From: SLNP01 sp964568875
GTDB taxonomy: Bacteria; Bacteroidota; Bacteroidia; Bacteroidales; VadinHA17
DNA: 64,000 nt
NCBI GenBank assembly: GCA_964568875.1
Contig: CAZMSH010000002.1
Span: forward strand, 62,001-126,000
Direction of reading: 5' to 3'
Shown here: in pieces, positions 33,910 to 44,094 of the stretch
Layout of the letters: each line of letters opens with the position of its first letter
Numbering within the stretch: position 1 is the stretch's first letter
Notes under the pieces: model-generated
Databases searched by the model: none
What the model saw: only the letters and a program-made list of their open reading frames with translations
What the model was told of the DNA's origin: nothing
Position numbers and translations under genes: made by a program

Positions 33910-34944
33910 CTACATGGAACCACAGGAATTACCTACCACCAGTTCAGGTACCATATTTACCTGTCGTCTGTATTTTCCTTTTCCCGCATTCTTAACTTCT
34001 GACCATACCATATTGGCAACTTTCAGAGCCATTGCAGCCAATGGTTTGCGTAAGGCAGTCACAGAGGGATGAATAAGATCGAATCCCAGTCCCTCTTCGA
34101 GTGAAACCAGGGCCACATCCTGTGGTATCCTTATTTTATGTTTTTGTAATGCTGTCATTATCGGGTAAACATCTTCTGAGTGGACCACGACCAGGACATC
34201 TGTCCGGTAAGGAGGTCTGAAATAGTGTTCTATCTGGCTGAAATCCATCTCATCGCCACCAAGCTTCTTGGTTATTCCTGTTAAAAGAGGCTTGTTTATC
34301 TCTGGCTTGCCTTTGATTGCCTCCTTGAACGAGTCGATAAGCCCTGAATCTGATTTCACCCGTTCACTGGCCGATACTATCAATATATTTCTGTAACCCA
34401 TTTTAGCAATATGATCAGCCATCAGTTGTGTGCCTGCAACCATATCCGTTGATACTGTATTAAGTCGCAGCTTTCTTGTGGTCTTTTCCAGCAATACAAA
34501 AGGATAATCGGTTGACCTCAGAGACCTGACCGTATAATCATCGGCAGCGTCACCTACAAGTATCAGTCCGCTGTAGAACTTCTTAAATGCGCCAACCAGT
34601 CTGTTGAATCTGGCATCATCAGGATCCTTTGAAACCATCGAAAACCCAATCCCGATGCTTGCAAATGCTTTTTGAAGGTAAGGTGTTATTTCAAAAATAA
34701 AAGGATCGGTCATAGATGGTACAATCATCCCTATAACCCCGGGTTTTTCTTCCACTGGCAGCACCTCTCCTGCTTCAGATGCTGAATCAAAGTACCCCAT
34801 CTGCCTGGCAACCGACAGCACCCTTTCCTGGGTCTCCTTTCTTATGCCATGTTGATCGGCTTTGTTGTTAAGGACCAGTGACACAAGAGTACTTGAGACT
34901 CCCAGTCTGCTGGCAATGTCTTTGTTTTTGATCTTTTTCCCCAT
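33910..34944 (-). CDS. LacI-family transcriptional regulator
   Basis: A 344-residue regulator. The N-terminal helix-turn-helix reads NKDIASRLGVSSTLVSLVLN, followed by a periplasmic-binding-protein-like sensor domain (VIGMIVPSMTDPFIFEI; LVSLEEGLGFDLIHPSVTALRKPL). It precedes the transglutaminase-like and GH92 genes by 21 bases in the same direction, so it probably controls and is transcribed with them, with a sugar released from mannosides as effector. An imperfect palindrome TGCGATTGCA lies about 60 bases upstream and could be an operator. Confidence 0.9.
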   Translation of the reverse strand: MGKKIKNKDIASRLGVSSTLVSLVLNNKADQHGIRKETQERVLSVARQMGYFDSASEAGEVLPVEEKPGVIGMIVPSMTDPFIFEITPYLQKAFASIGIGFSMVSKDPDDARFNRLVGAFKKFYSGLILVGDAADDYTVRSLRSTDYPFVLLEKTTRKLRLNTVSTDMVAGTQLMADHIAKMGYRNILIVSASERVKSDSGLIDSFKEAIKGKPEINKPLLTGITKKLGGDEMDFSQIEHYFRPPYRTDVLVVVHSEDVYPIMTALQKHKIRIPQDVALVSLEEGLGFDLIHPSVTALRKPLAAMALKVANMVWSEVKNAGKGKYRRQVNMVPELVVGNSCGSM

Positions 34945-35036
34945 CTCTCTCTGGATTTAAATAATAAATTTAGGACAATTTCTTTAGATGACAATTTTTT
35001 TTGCAATCGCATTTGAACAATTCCCCGTCAGAATCA

Positions 35037-35068
35037 CAAAAAAAAAGATCACTGTTTACAGAAACAGT
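35037..35068 (-). terminator. Rho-independent terminator downstream of yidC
   Basis: On the minus strand, a perfect seven-base stem ACTGTTT/AAACAGT (35068-35051) with a four-base loop is followed by a T-rich stretch (complement of 35037-35046). It is 100 bases after the yidC stop and is likely the end of the yidC transcript. Confidence 0.6.
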
Positions 35069-35167
35069 CGTTAATTAAAAACACTCTATATTTATCCTAA
35101 GACGACAACAGTTGCAATAATGATCACAATGCTGCGTCATGATTTCCCCTTTAGAGGCCGGTTAAGA

Positions 35168-37138
35168 TTATTTCTTCCCTGAGGGATTGTAACCTCTCTT
35201 TTTGGCTGCATCTTCCAGCCTCTTCTGCCAATTTGACTTTTTAACCGGTTTCCCTGAGTTTTCGTTTATCTTTTTTAGAATCTTCTCTTCATCGATGAAC
35301 CTTTTTGAAAGAAGGTTTTGCAGGAAGGTAATGATATTCGCCAGGAAGTAGTAATATGTCAGGCCGGCAGAAAAGTTATTCAGAATAAGCATAAACATTA
35401 CCGGCATAATATACATCATCATCTTCATGCCCGGCATCTGGTCCTGCCCTCCTGTCGGGGAATTGATCTTCATGGTAAGAATCGTCGACACCGTCATCAG
35501 AAGGGTAAAGAGGCTGACATGATCACCATACATCGGGATCGAAAAAGGAAGATCAAGAATTGAATCATATGTAGAGAGGTCATCAGCCCAAAGGAATGAT
35601 TTCTGTCTGAGCTCAATAGACGCAGGAAAGAACCTGAACATTGCAAACAGGATGGGCATCTGTAGCAACATTGGCAGACAGCCGCCAAGAGGGTTGACTC
35701 CTGCCTTTTTATACAATGCCATTGTGGCCTGTTGCTTCTTCATCGCATCTTCCTGCTTCGGATATTTCTTGCCAATTTCATCAACCATAGGCTTCAGCAC
35801 CTTCATCTTAGCCTGCGACTGGTATGATTTGAAGGTAAGCGGGTAAAGAACGATCTTGATCATTATTGTCAGGATCAGTATAATTATCCCATAATTGGAA
35901 ATTGAGTTGTCAAGGACGTTAAAAACAGGGATTATAACATACTGGTTGATAAACCTGATTATGTTTCTTCCCAGGAAAACCAGTTCCTCAAGGTCAAGAT
36001 CTAATTTCTTCAGAGATGAAAAATGGTTCGGGCCGAAGTATAACTGAAGATCCATCTCTGTATCTTCTCCCGCAGAATATGGAATACCAGCTTCTGTCGA
36101 AAATTGTCTAAGGTATTTTTCTGAAAGCGGAAGCCTTGTTGATGTAACTGTTCCGTTGAGAAAATATTCTCCGGCGATGATTACCGATGAAAAGAACTGA
36201 TCCTTGAATGCGATCCATTTTAGCCTGCTCGATATGTCTGCAGTTTCCAGTTCCTTTGTGGATCTCTCTCTGAACCCATCTACCTCGGCTTCAAAATATT
36301 TATATTTTATTGAAGTGTAGTTATCTTCATTCTGTCGTCCCTTTTCCTGTTGCGGCAGATACATCATCCACTCAAAAGTGAGGCTCCTCTGGTTAGCGGC
36401 GACTATATCATGAAGATTAGTAAACCTAATACTGAAATCTATCATGTACTGATCAGGGTGAACGGTATATATGTACTCAATATACTTATCATCACCTGCA
36501 TAGCTTCTTAGTGCAATGGTTTCAGAATTCCCGGAGGCATTATACTGATACTTCTCATTAACAGGCACAAAGAACAGATCATTGGTCTGAACCGCTTTAT
36601 TGTCGGCTGTGAAAAACCTTACCCCGAATACTGTTGAGTCACCATCAAAAAGAATAAGGGGCCTGCCATCATATGTCTTATAATCTTTCAGCCTGACAGA
36701 GTACACCCTTCCACCTCTTGTGGATATTTTCATCTCCATGAGTTTATTTTCAACGGTAATAAACTCATTCATCCCCGTTGCCGATGAGGCAAATGCGCCA
36801 AATCTCAGCGGATCGGGTCCCTGTTCCTGGCGTAGCTCAGGTTCCGGTTGACTTATTGATACTATTTTTGATGAATCGGGTTCTTCACCAGCCTCAGTAA
36901 CAAACAGAACTTCGTTAACCCTGTTTAGCCTGTCTACGGCCTCCTGCTGATTGGGTTTATACTTAAGTGCCTTGAGGTATTCAAGCCTGGCCTCCTCATT
37001 TTCACCTTCCCTGAAAAGAGAGTCACCTCTTTCAATATTCTCGTTATAGGCTTTTGTTAACCTGTTGTTGTTATACAGGCTGAAACCTATAAAAATAGCG
37101 AAAATCAGTACCAGTCCTGTAATTGTATTTCTGTCCAT
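35168..37138 (-). CDS. yidC: YidC membrane protein insertase
   Basis: A 656-residue protein with an N-terminal signal anchor, a large periplasmic domain (about 60-370) and five C-terminal membrane helices. NPLGGCLPMLLQMPILFAMF, NYGIIILILTIMIKIVLYPL and the C-terminal basic tail (LEDAAKKRGYNPSGKK) are diagnostic. It inserts membrane proteins alone and with SecYEG. A short tandem TPR-like segment near residues 25-70 (RLNRVNEV) and Asp/Glu-rich sequence precede the periplasmic domain. It lies 60 bases downstream of pyrG, probably in one transcript with it. Confidence 0.96.
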   Translation of the reverse strand: MDRNTITGLVLIFAIFIGFSLYNNNRLTKAYNENIERGDSLFREGENEEARLEYLKALKYKPNQQEAVDRLNRVNEVLFVTEAGEEPDSSKIVSISQPEPELRQEQGPDPLRFGAFASSATGMNEFITVENKLMEMKISTRGGRVYSVRLKDYKTYDGRPLILFDGDSTVFGVRFFTADNKAVQTNDLFFVPVNEKYQYNASGNSETIALRSYAGDDKYIEYIYTVHPDQYMIDFSIRFTNLHDIVAANQRSLTFEWMMYLPQQEKGRQNEDNYTSIKYKYFEAEVDGFRERSTKELETADISSRLKWIAFKDQFFSSVIIAGEYFLNGTVTSTRLPLSEKYLRQFSTEAGIPYSAGEDTEMDLQLYFGPNHFSSLKKLDLDLEELVFLGRNIIRFINQYVIIPVFNVLDNSISNYGIIILILTIMIKIVLYPLTFKSYQSQAKMKVLKPMVDEIGKKYPKQEDAMKKQQATMALYKKAGVNPLGGCLPMLLQMPILFAMFRFFPASIELRQKSFLWADDLSTYDSILDLPFSIPMYGDHVSLFTLLMTVSTILTMKINSPTGGQDQMPGMKMMMYIMPVMFMLILNNFSAGLTYYYFLANIITFLQNLLSKRFIDEEKILKKINENSGKPVKKSNWQKRLEDAAKKRGYNPSGKK

Positions 37139-37198
37139 ATTCTTATCCTGTCAAGTCTTGTCTTAATATAATGAGTTACAAACTTTTGTATTGTTTAA

Positions 37199-38803
37199 TC
37201 ATTTTCTGCAACATGCACCAATAAATTCAACGAAAAGCGGGTGTGGATTAACGACCGTGCTGCTATATTCAGGATGGAACTGTACACCCACAAACCACTT
37301 ATGACCAGGTATTTCAACTATCTCAACAAGGCCTGATTCAGGATTAACACCGGCGGGGATCATACCTGCTTCCCTGAAGTCTTCAAGAAACCTGTTGTTA
37401 AATTCATAGCGGTGGCGATGCCTTTCAACTATTTCCTCTTTGCCATAGGCATTGTATGAAACAGTATTCTTGCTTATCATGCACTTATAGCCACCAAGCC
37501 TCATCGTGCCTCCTTTATCGATGATCCTTTTCTGTTCCTGCATGAGGTCAATTACAGGAAATCTGGTTTTCTGGTTCATCTCTGTAGAATGCGCCCCTGC
37601 ATAGCCAAGAACATTACGTGCAAATTCAACAACAGCGCACTGCATTCCCAGACATATTCCAAAGAAGGGCAGATTTTTCTCCCTGGCGTATCTGGCAGTC
37701 AGTATCTTCCCTTCTATACCCCTTGATCCGAATCCAGGCGCTACCAGCACACCATCAAGAGACTCAAACCTTTCTGTTATATTTTCCTCGGTCAACTCCT
37801 CGGAATGAATAAATAAAAGGTCAACTTCACATTCGTTTGCAGCACCGGCATGAGCAAATGATTCAGATATTGATTTGTATGCGTCTGCCAACTCCACGTA
37901 TTTACCTATCAGGCCTATGCGTGCCGAGCGCTTTGGATTTCTGAGTTTTAAAAGAAACTCATTCCACTTTTTAAGGTCAGGAGTGCCTTCGGATGGCAGT
38001 TTGAGTTTTTTCAGAACTGCAATATCAAGCTTTTCTTCCTGCATCCTGACAGGAACCTCGTATATTGTTGATACATCAATAGATTCAATTACCGAGCTTT
38101 CATTGACATTACAAAAGAGAGCCACCTTCTTCCTTATCTCTTCATTAAGACTATGTTCAGTTCTTAAAACAAGAATGTCAGGCTGAATACCGTTTTCAAG
38201 CAAAACCTTTACAGAATGCTGGGTTGGTTTTGTTTTAAGCTCACCCGATGCTGACAGATAAGGTACCAGAGTGAGATGGATGACCAGGCAGTCTTCATCA
38301 GGCAGCTCCCATTTGAGCTGACGTACCGATTCTATATAGGGAAGTGACTCAATATCCCCAACCGTACCCCCTATCTCGGTAATAACAATATCATATTTGT
38401 CTTTTGCAGCTACAAGCTTAATCCTTCTCTTGATCTCGTCGGTGATGTGAGGAATTACCTGCACCGTCTTGCCAAGGTAGTCTCCATGCCTCTCCTTGTT
38501 AATTACCGACTGGTAAATTCTTCCTGTTGTTGTGTTGTTCTCCTGACTGGTAGGCAAATTAAGGAAACGTTCATAGTGTCCGAGGTCAAGATCAGTTTCA
38601 GCACCGTCGAGTGTTACATAACATTCTCCGTGTTCGTAGGGATTGAGAGTACCCGGATCAACATTAATATATGGATCGAGTTTCTGAATAGTTACTGAAA
38701 ACCCTCTGGCCTGTAATAATTTTGCCAGTGACGCAGAAATAATACCTTTACCCAGAGATGAAGTAACACCCCCTGTTACAAATACATACTTAACCTTGCT
38801 CAA
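37199..38803 (-). CDS. pyrG: CTP synthase
   Basis: A 534-residue enzyme. The N-terminal ATPase domain has VTGGVTSSLGKGI and YINVDPGTLNPYEHGE, and the C-terminal class I glutamine amidotransferase domain has GICLGMQ with the nucleophile Cys and VQFHPEYSS with His and Glu. It makes CTP from UTP, ATP and glutamine. The start is TTG at 38803, at the canonical distance from VTGG; no ATG lies in frame close by. It lies 60 bases upstream of yidC. Confidence 0.97.
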   Translation of the reverse strand: MSKVKYVFVTGGVTSSLGKGIISASLAKLLQARGFSVTIQKLDPYINVDPGTLNPYEHGECYVTLDGAETDLDLGHYERFLNLPTSQENNTTTGRIYQSVINKERHGDYLGKTVQVIPHITDEIKRRIKLVAAKDKYDIVITEIGGTVGDIESLPYIESVRQLKWELPDEDCLVIHLTLVPYLSASGELKTKPTQHSVKVLLENGIQPDILVLRTEHSLNEEIRKKVALFCNVNESSVIESIDVSTIYEVPVRMQEEKLDIAVLKKLKLPSEGTPDLKKWNEFLLKLRNPKRSARIGLIGKYVELADAYKSISESFAHAGAANECEVDLLFIHSEELTEENITERFESLDGVLVAPGFGSRGIEGKILTARYAREKNLPFFGICLGMQCAVVEFARNVLGYAGAHSTEMNQKTRFPVIDLMQEQKRIIDKGGTMRLGGYKCMISKNTVSYNAYGKEEIVERHRHRYEFNNRFLEDFREAGMIPAGVNPESGLVEIVEIPGHKWFVGVQFHPEYSSTVVNPHPLFVEFIGACCRK

Positions 38804-38838
38804 AACCTGAATAATTATTTAGAAACATAACTGCAACT

Positions 38839-41088
38839 CTATTCATCAAGACCTGTTAAATCGATCATTTTAACCTTCTCCTCAAGTATCCTGATGGTCT
38901 TCCTGGCATTCTCAATCTTTTCTTCAACTTCGGAAATCATTGACTCTGCCGCCTTTGACTTTGCAAAGAATCCGATATTGTTCTCCCAAAGTGTAATATC
39001 ATTCTCGAGTTGCTTAATTCTTGTATAGAACTTCTCTCTTTCGCTTCTGATCTTTCGTGCCAATTTTGGATTACTCTTAACACTCTCAAGCTTATTCCTG
39101 TATTTCAGAATATTCTTGTCTTCATCGTCAAGCTTCAGCCTGTCGAATTGTTTGTTTAGGGCATTCCGGTACTTCTGATTTATCTCTTCTTTTACATTGA
39201 AAGGCACAAACCCTATCTCTGTCCATCTACGCTGAATATCCTTCAGCTTCTCAAAAGCCTCATTGAAATCAAGATCTTCATTAAACTTTTCAAGCTCAGT
39301 GATAATTTCACTTTTTGCCTTCAGATTATCTTCATATGAGGTATCAACAGTAGCAAAATATTCAGCCTTCCTTGCAAAGAACTGATCACAGGCTTTTCTG
39401 AATCTCTTCCATATTTTGTCAGACTGTTTACGGGGTACAGGTCCTATAAGCTTCCACTCTTTCTGCAGCCTTATGAGAGTATCAGTTGCTGATTTCCAGT
39501 CTGTACTCTCTGTAAATGATTCTGCCTGAATGCATAGTTCTGTTTTCTTTTGCAGATTTTCCTGCTGAACTTCCTTGTTGTCAGAATAAAATGCCCTTTT
39601 TCTCTCGAAAAAGGCATCACAAGCCTCTCTGAACCGCTGATATATTTTGTTATTGTGCTTCTTGGGTGCAAAACCAATTGTCCGCCATAACTTCTGCAGT
39701 TTGACTATCTCCTCACTCTTCTCTTCGAAATCCCTGAAGGTTTTAACATCCTGAAGGTTAATGTCTTCTACCTTTTCACAAATAGCTATTTTCGCCTCCA
39801 GGTTCTTTCTCTGTTCATCCTTCTGGTTTTCGAAATATTCGTGATGTCTGCGGTTTATTTTAGAAGTAGCTTCCCTGAAACGTTCCCACACTTCGTTCTT
39901 TGATTCATGCGGAACAGGACCTATCTCGCGCCACAGGTTATGTAGCTCCTGCAACTCTCTGAATGCATTGACTGCATTCGGTTCCAGAAGAAGAGCTTCT
40001 GCCTTTTCACAAAGTTCAATTTTAGCCTCAAGGTTCTTCTTAAGGTCAAGATCTTTCAGCTCCTTATTAATTTTGATATAATCGTAAAAAATCTCAACAT
40101 TGTGATGATAATTCTCCCACAGATCTTTGAGGGCAGCCTGAGGAACCACGCCTACAGAATGCCATTCATTCTGCAGCGACCTGAACTCCTGAAATGTCTT
40201 GTTTATTGACTCCTCCCTGTTAACAAGATCCTTGATCTTCTCAATTATCTCATATTTCCTTTTAAGATTCTCTACCTTCTCTGCCTCCTGTACCCTTGAC
40301 TGGTCTGACCTCTTTGAGCGGTATTTCTCGAGGTAATCTTTAAGTTTGTCTTCAAGCGGATCATGAGCCGGTTTGAAATCTTCTATCTTACCTCCCTCAT
40401 CAAGGAACCTGGTCTTCTGTTCTTCGATTTCGGCCTTGTGCTTCTTGTAGAAGACGATCCTGATTCTTTCAACATCTTCCCTGATCTCATTCACCGGTCT
40501 GTTTTCAACTATCAGACCCAATGTCTCTACAAGTTCGTTTTTCGAAAAACCGTTATAATCAACCGGGGGTAACTCAATATCCTTATATCTGTCCTCCTCG
40601 GTTTTTGTCATCACGGCTACGTCTCCAACAGCCTCCTCACCTTCAGAATCACTCTCAAACTCCGATTCTTCAAGTTCAGCCTCAATGTCACCTTCCGCCT
40701 CTGTATCAGAATCTTCTTCAGGTTCTGATTCTTCATCGCTTTCAGCTTTATCTTCCTGCTCGTCATCTGCTGCAGGCCCCGACACATTTTCAGGCTCTGC
40801 TGCCGTTTCATGTTGCTCCTCAGGCTCACTTACACCAGCAGGCATAGATGCAGATATTTCATCCTTATCTTTCAAATCTCCTCCAGTGGCAGCGTCAGCA
40901 GCCTCATCTTCAGAAACTTCATTGACAGAACTCTTTTCTGGCTGGTCAGAATCGGGAAATTCATTAATATCCGGTGATTTATTATCACCATCCTCCCTGG
41001 TCATTTCATTCGAAGATTCGACAGCATCATCAGATGCTTCGAATTGTTCATTTTGAACAGAATCCTCCGGATTAAGTTTTTTCTTCAT
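38839..41088 (-). CDS. DUF349 coiled-coil protein with acidic N terminus
   Basis: A 749-residue protein, cytoplasmic. The first 170 residues are low-complexity and very acidic (Glu/Asp/Ser rich, no fixed fold). The rest contains five or more DUF349 repeats, each with a Trp-Arg-x-Ile-Gly-x-Val/Phe-Pro motif (LWREIGPVP, LWRTIGFAP, EWKLIGPVP, RWTEIGFVP) and RFR, in coiled-coil helices. DUF349 proteins are widespread in Bacteroidota; no function is established. I chose the ATG at 41088 because the upstream codon is TTG at 41106. It lies 35 bases upstream of pyrG, so the three genes probably form one unit. Confidence 0.88.
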   Translation of the reverse strand: MKKKLNPEDSVQNEQFEASDDAVESSNEMTREDGDNKSPDINEFPDSDQPEKSSVNEVSEDEAADAATGGDLKDKDEISASMPAGVSEPEEQHETAAEPENVSGPAADDEQEDKAESDEESEPEEDSDTEAEGDIEAELEESEFESDSEGEEAVGDVAVMTKTEEDRYKDIELPPVDYNGFSKNELVETLGLIVENRPVNEIREDVERIRIVFYKKHKAEIEEQKTRFLDEGGKIEDFKPAHDPLEDKLKDYLEKYRSKRSDQSRVQEAEKVENLKRKYEIIEKIKDLVNREESINKTFQEFRSLQNEWHSVGVVPQAALKDLWENYHHNVEIFYDYIKINKELKDLDLKKNLEAKIELCEKAEALLLEPNAVNAFRELQELHNLWREIGPVPHESKNEVWERFREATSKINRRHHEYFENQKDEQRKNLEAKIAICEKVEDINLQDVKTFRDFEEKSEEIVKLQKLWRTIGFAPKKHNNKIYQRFREACDAFFERKRAFYSDNKEVQQENLQKKTELCIQAESFTESTDWKSATDTLIRLQKEWKLIGPVPRKQSDKIWKRFRKACDQFFARKAEYFATVDTSYEDNLKAKSEIITELEKFNEDLDFNEAFEKLKDIQRRWTEIGFVPFNVKEEINQKYRNALNKQFDRLKLDDEDKNILKYRNKLESVKSNPKLARKIRSEREKFYTRIKQLENDITLWENNIGFFAKSKAAESMISEVEEKIENARKTIRILEEKVKMIDLTGLDE

Positions 41089-41334
41089 CAATCCTGTAAT
41101 TATCAACTCCTTTATCCTATGAAAAAATCAGTCAATCGCTCATTTTTTCAGAGTACGAAAATATTGAAATATTTATTAAAACTCAAAGGTTTAAAGAAAT
41201 TAATCCCCTCGCCTGAAAAACAATGAAAGCATCAAAACCAAATTATATACACCCGTATCAGGTTGAACAGACGATTACATCTGCTTTTTTTTATACCTTT
41301 AAAAAGACTGTACAATTAATATTTTAAAGTCATT

Positions 41335-42588
41335 ATGAGCAGGTGGAAAAAGAGGTTTCAGGTCTTCCGGGAGATTGGCCCGGCAGCTTTTGTAACGGCA
41401 GCATTTATCGGACCCGGCACTCTCACTACCTGCACACTTGCAGGAGCATCATGGGGCTACTCGCTGTTATGGGGGCTTTTATTTTCTGTTATCGCTACCA
41501 TGGTGCTTCAGGAGATGGCTTCACGACTGGGAATAATAGGAAGAATGGGACTTGGCGAAGCCATTACTTCTTCATTTTCAAATCCGGTATGGAAAGTAGC
41601 TGCAGTGACGTTGGTAATACTGGCAATCGGGATCGGAAATGCAGCGTACCAGACAGGCAACATCACCGGAGCATCAATAGGACTTGAAGCGGTTACCGGC
41701 GTGGTAAGCGCAGGAAAGGGTCCTGTCCTTATACGTATCTGGCCGTCTGTTACCGGTCTTTTTGCTTTTCTTCTGTTGCTGACAGGCAGCTACAAAATAA
41801 TTGAGCGAATTCTCGTCACACTGGTAATCATAATGAGCATCACTTTCATTACTACTGCCATTATGGTAAAACCTGACATTTTACCCATTGCAAAGGGTTT
41901 CTTAATGCCACGTATACCTGCCGGTTCGGCTGTTATGCTTATCGGACTTATCGGCACTACCGTCGTTCCCTATAATCTGTTTCTGCATGCATCTGCAGCC
42001 AAGGAAAAATGGAAAACCAGAGATGACATTTACAAATCCCGTACTGACAGTGTAGTGGCAATCGGCATTGGAGGTATTATTAGTTCGGCTATTGTAATAA
42101 CTTCTTCTGTTGCTTTTTTCGGAACCAGGAAGGAGATTGCAGGAGTAGCAGACCTCGGAGAGCAACTGGAGCCATTGCTGGGGCCTGTGGCAAAATATTT
42201 TATGGCCGCAGGCATATTCTCTGCCGGTGTATCAAGTGCCGTCACTGCTCCTCTTGCAGCAGCATATGCCATCACAGGTGTCCTTCGCCTTAGCAGCGAC
42301 ATGAAAGCCACTGGTTTCAGACTGATATGGATAGCAGTGTTGATAACAGGGGTTGTCTTTGCGACTTTCGGGCTGAGACCGGTACGTATGATCCTTATGG
42401 CACAATTCGCGAATGGGCTGCTGCTTCCGATACTTGCAATTTTCCTGCTTAAAGTAATGAACAACAATAATATACTGGGTCCTGACAAAAATGGCAGGTT
42501 CACCAACATATTGGGTTTATTGATTATATTGATTACCTTTCTGCTTGGGCTTAAAAGCATTTTTAGCGTAACCGGCCTTCTTGCATAA
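41335..42588 (+). CDS. Nramp-family divalent metal/H+ transporter (YcsG-like)
   Basis: A 417-residue membrane protein with 11 to 12 hydrophobic helices. The N-terminal AAFIGPGTLTTCTLAGASWGY motif is the conserved DPGN-type segment of Nramp; here GPGT replaces the canonical DPGN. NLFLHASA matches the second conserved region but with altered residues. In several bacteria a diverged Nramp homologue (YcsG) is encoded with 5-oxoprolinase PxpABC. The change at the metal site suggests it does not carry manganese but a different substrate. It lies 13 bases upstream of pxpA. Confidence 0.85.
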   Translation: MSRWKKRFQVFREIGPAAFVTAAFIGPGTLTTCTLAGASWGYSLLWGLLFSVIATMVLQEMASRLGIIGRMGLGEAITSSFSNPVWKVAAVTLVILAIGIGNAAYQTGNITGASIGLEAVTGVVSAGKGPVLIRIWPSVTGLFAFLLLLTGSYKIIERILVTLVIIMSITFITTAIMVKPDILPIAKGFLMPRIPAGSAVMLIGLIGTTVVPYNLFLHASAAKEKWKTRDDIYKSRTDSVVAIGIGGIISSAIVITSSVAFFGTRKEIAGVADLGEQLEPLLGPVAKYFMAAGIFSAGVSSAVTAPLAAAYAITGVLRLSSDMKATGFRLIWIAVLITGVVFATFGLRPVRMILMAQFANGLLLPILAIFLLKVMNNNNILGPDKNGRFTNILGLLIILITFLLGLKSIFSVTGLLA

Positions 42589-42601
42589 AAAGTATAAAAA
42601 C

Positions 42602-43372
42602 ATGAGTGTAGATATTAACTGTGACATTGGCGAGAGCTTCGGTAATTACACCGTTGGCAATGACTCTGCTGTTATGAAGTTCATTTCGTCTGCAAATATA
42701 GCCTGTGGTTTTCATGCAGGCGATTTCATGACAATGAGAAGAACTGTTCTTCTTTGTCTTGAGTCTGGCGTTTCAATGGGAGCACATCCGGGATATCCCG
42801 ACTTACAGGGATTCGGCAGACGAAGTATCAGTTTCACCCCTGCAGAGATATATGCAATGGTACTTTATCAGACGGGAGCACTGAAAGCAATCATTGAGTC
42901 AGAAGGAGGCAGACTTCATCATGTAAAGCCGCATGGTGCAATGTATAATGATGCCGTCGGTGATCAGGAAAAAGCCAGGGCAATAGCAGAAGCAGTGAGA
43001 AAAAGCGGAGAAGACCTGATTCTGTTATGTCTGTACGGATCAAAAATGGAGGAAGCTGCAATTGCAGCCGGAGTTCCATTCGCTACAGAGGCATTTGCAG
43101 ACCGACAATATGACTCAACAGGGAGGCTCGTACCAAGGTCTGTTAAGGATTCTGTTATAACTGTTCCCGGCGTCTGCGCCACTAGGGCAGTACTGATGAA
43201 AGAAGAGAAAAGAGTAATGGCGGCTGACGGGAAGTTCATAATGATTAATCCTGATTCAATATGTGTTCACGGAGACACAGACGGAGCAATTGAAATTGTT
43301 AATGCCATATATAAGGCTCTGGAGGAACACAGGATAGCTGTTGAACCATTTAAAGGAAGGAAGAACAGATGA
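42602..43372 (+). CDS. pxpA: 5-oxoprolinase subunit A (LamB/YcsF family)
   Basis: A 256-residue protein. The start VDINCDIGESFGNY, the segment IACGFHAGDFMTM and the LHHVKPHGAMYND block identify the LamB/YcsF family. PxpA with PxpB and PxpC hydrolyses 5-oxoproline to glutamate using ATP. An ATG at 42602 is used; a TTG 21 bases before would add a short tail and is not supported. The gene overlaps pxpB by four bases. Confidence 0.94.
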   Translation: MSVDINCDIGESFGNYTVGNDSAVMKFISSANIACGFHAGDFMTMRRTVLLCLESGVSMGAHPGYPDLQGFGRRSISFTPAEIYAMVLYQTGALKAIIESEGGRLHHVKPHGAMYNDAVGDQEKARAIAEAVRKSGEDLILLCLYGSKMEEAAIAAGVPFATEAFADRQYDSTGRLVPRSVKDSVITVPGVCATRAVLMKEEKRVMAADGKFIMINPDSICVHGDTDGAIEIVNAIYKALEEHRIAVEPFKGRKNR

Positions 43373-44076
43373 GATTTTCACCTGCGGGAGACTCTGCGGT
43401 ATTTGTTGCTACGGGAGACAAAATAAGCAACGAACTGAGCAATATGAACCGCAGCATAATTGATGCTCTCAGAAAGAGTGAGTTCAGGGGTCTGAGGGAG
43501 TATATCTCCTCCTACACTGGCTTTATGGTTTGTTATGATCCTATGGCTACATCTTATGATGAGGTGGTAGGTCTGATAAAAAGCATAGGGAAGGTCAGGC
43601 AGGCAGAGGAAGAATACACACCCGGTGGCATAATCCTGCCTGTCGCCTATGGCGGGGAATACGGCCCTGACCTCAACGCTGTTGCTGAAATAAACGGGTT
43701 GACACCCGGAGAAGTGGCTAATATTCATTCTGAAGGAGAATATATTGTTCATATGCTTGGATTTACTCCCGGATTTCCATACCTGGGAGGCATGGACACA
43801 AGAATATCAACGCCCAGAAAGCTGAAACCTTCACTGCGAATTGAAGCAGGATCAGTAGGTATTGCTGAGGATCAGACAGGAATATACCCGGTGGAAAGTC
43901 CCGGAGGATGGCAGATAATAGGCCGAACTCCCTTGATATTATTCGATCCGGAGAGGAAACCTGAATTCCTCATGAAACCCGGGATGAGAATCAGGTTTAA
44001 GGCAGTAGATAATTACGAATTCTGGCTTATATGCGAGATGATAACGCATGGCGAGTATCAGCTCTCAACATTTTAA
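43369..44076 (+). CDS. pxpB: 5-oxoprolinase subunit B (KipI-like)
   Basis: A 235-residue protein with the KipI/PxpB layout: FSPAGDSAVFVATGDKI at the start, then the conserved HMLGFTPGFPYLGGMD and VGIAEDQTGIYPVESPGGWQIIGRTP blocks. It works with PxpC as the ATP-dependent part of 5-oxoprolinase. It overlaps pxpA by four bases and precedes pxpC by 18 bases. Confidence 0.94.
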   Translation: MRFSPAGDSAVFVATGDKISNELSNMNRSIIDALRKSEFRGLREYISSYTGFMVCYDPMATSYDEVVGLIKSIGKVRQAEEEYTPGGIILPVAYGGEYGPDLNAVAEINGLTPGEVANIHSEGEYIVHMLGFTPGFPYLGGMDTRISTPRKLKPSLRIEAGSVGIAEDQTGIYPVESPGGWQIIGRTPLILFDPERKPEFLMKPGMRIRFKAVDNYEFWLICEMITHGEYQLSTF

Positions 44077-44094
44077 AAATATTATGGAATCATT

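Noticed and set aside
40521..41056. Plus-strand frames rich in Ser and Pro
   Set aside because: They mirror the low-complexity acidic N terminus of the DUF349 protein.
41044..41226. A 60-codon plus-strand frame before the Nramp gene
   Set aside because: It overlaps the DUF349 start and continues in AT-rich sequence without support; the inverted repeat TGAAAAAAT/ATTTTTTCA inside it is probably chance.
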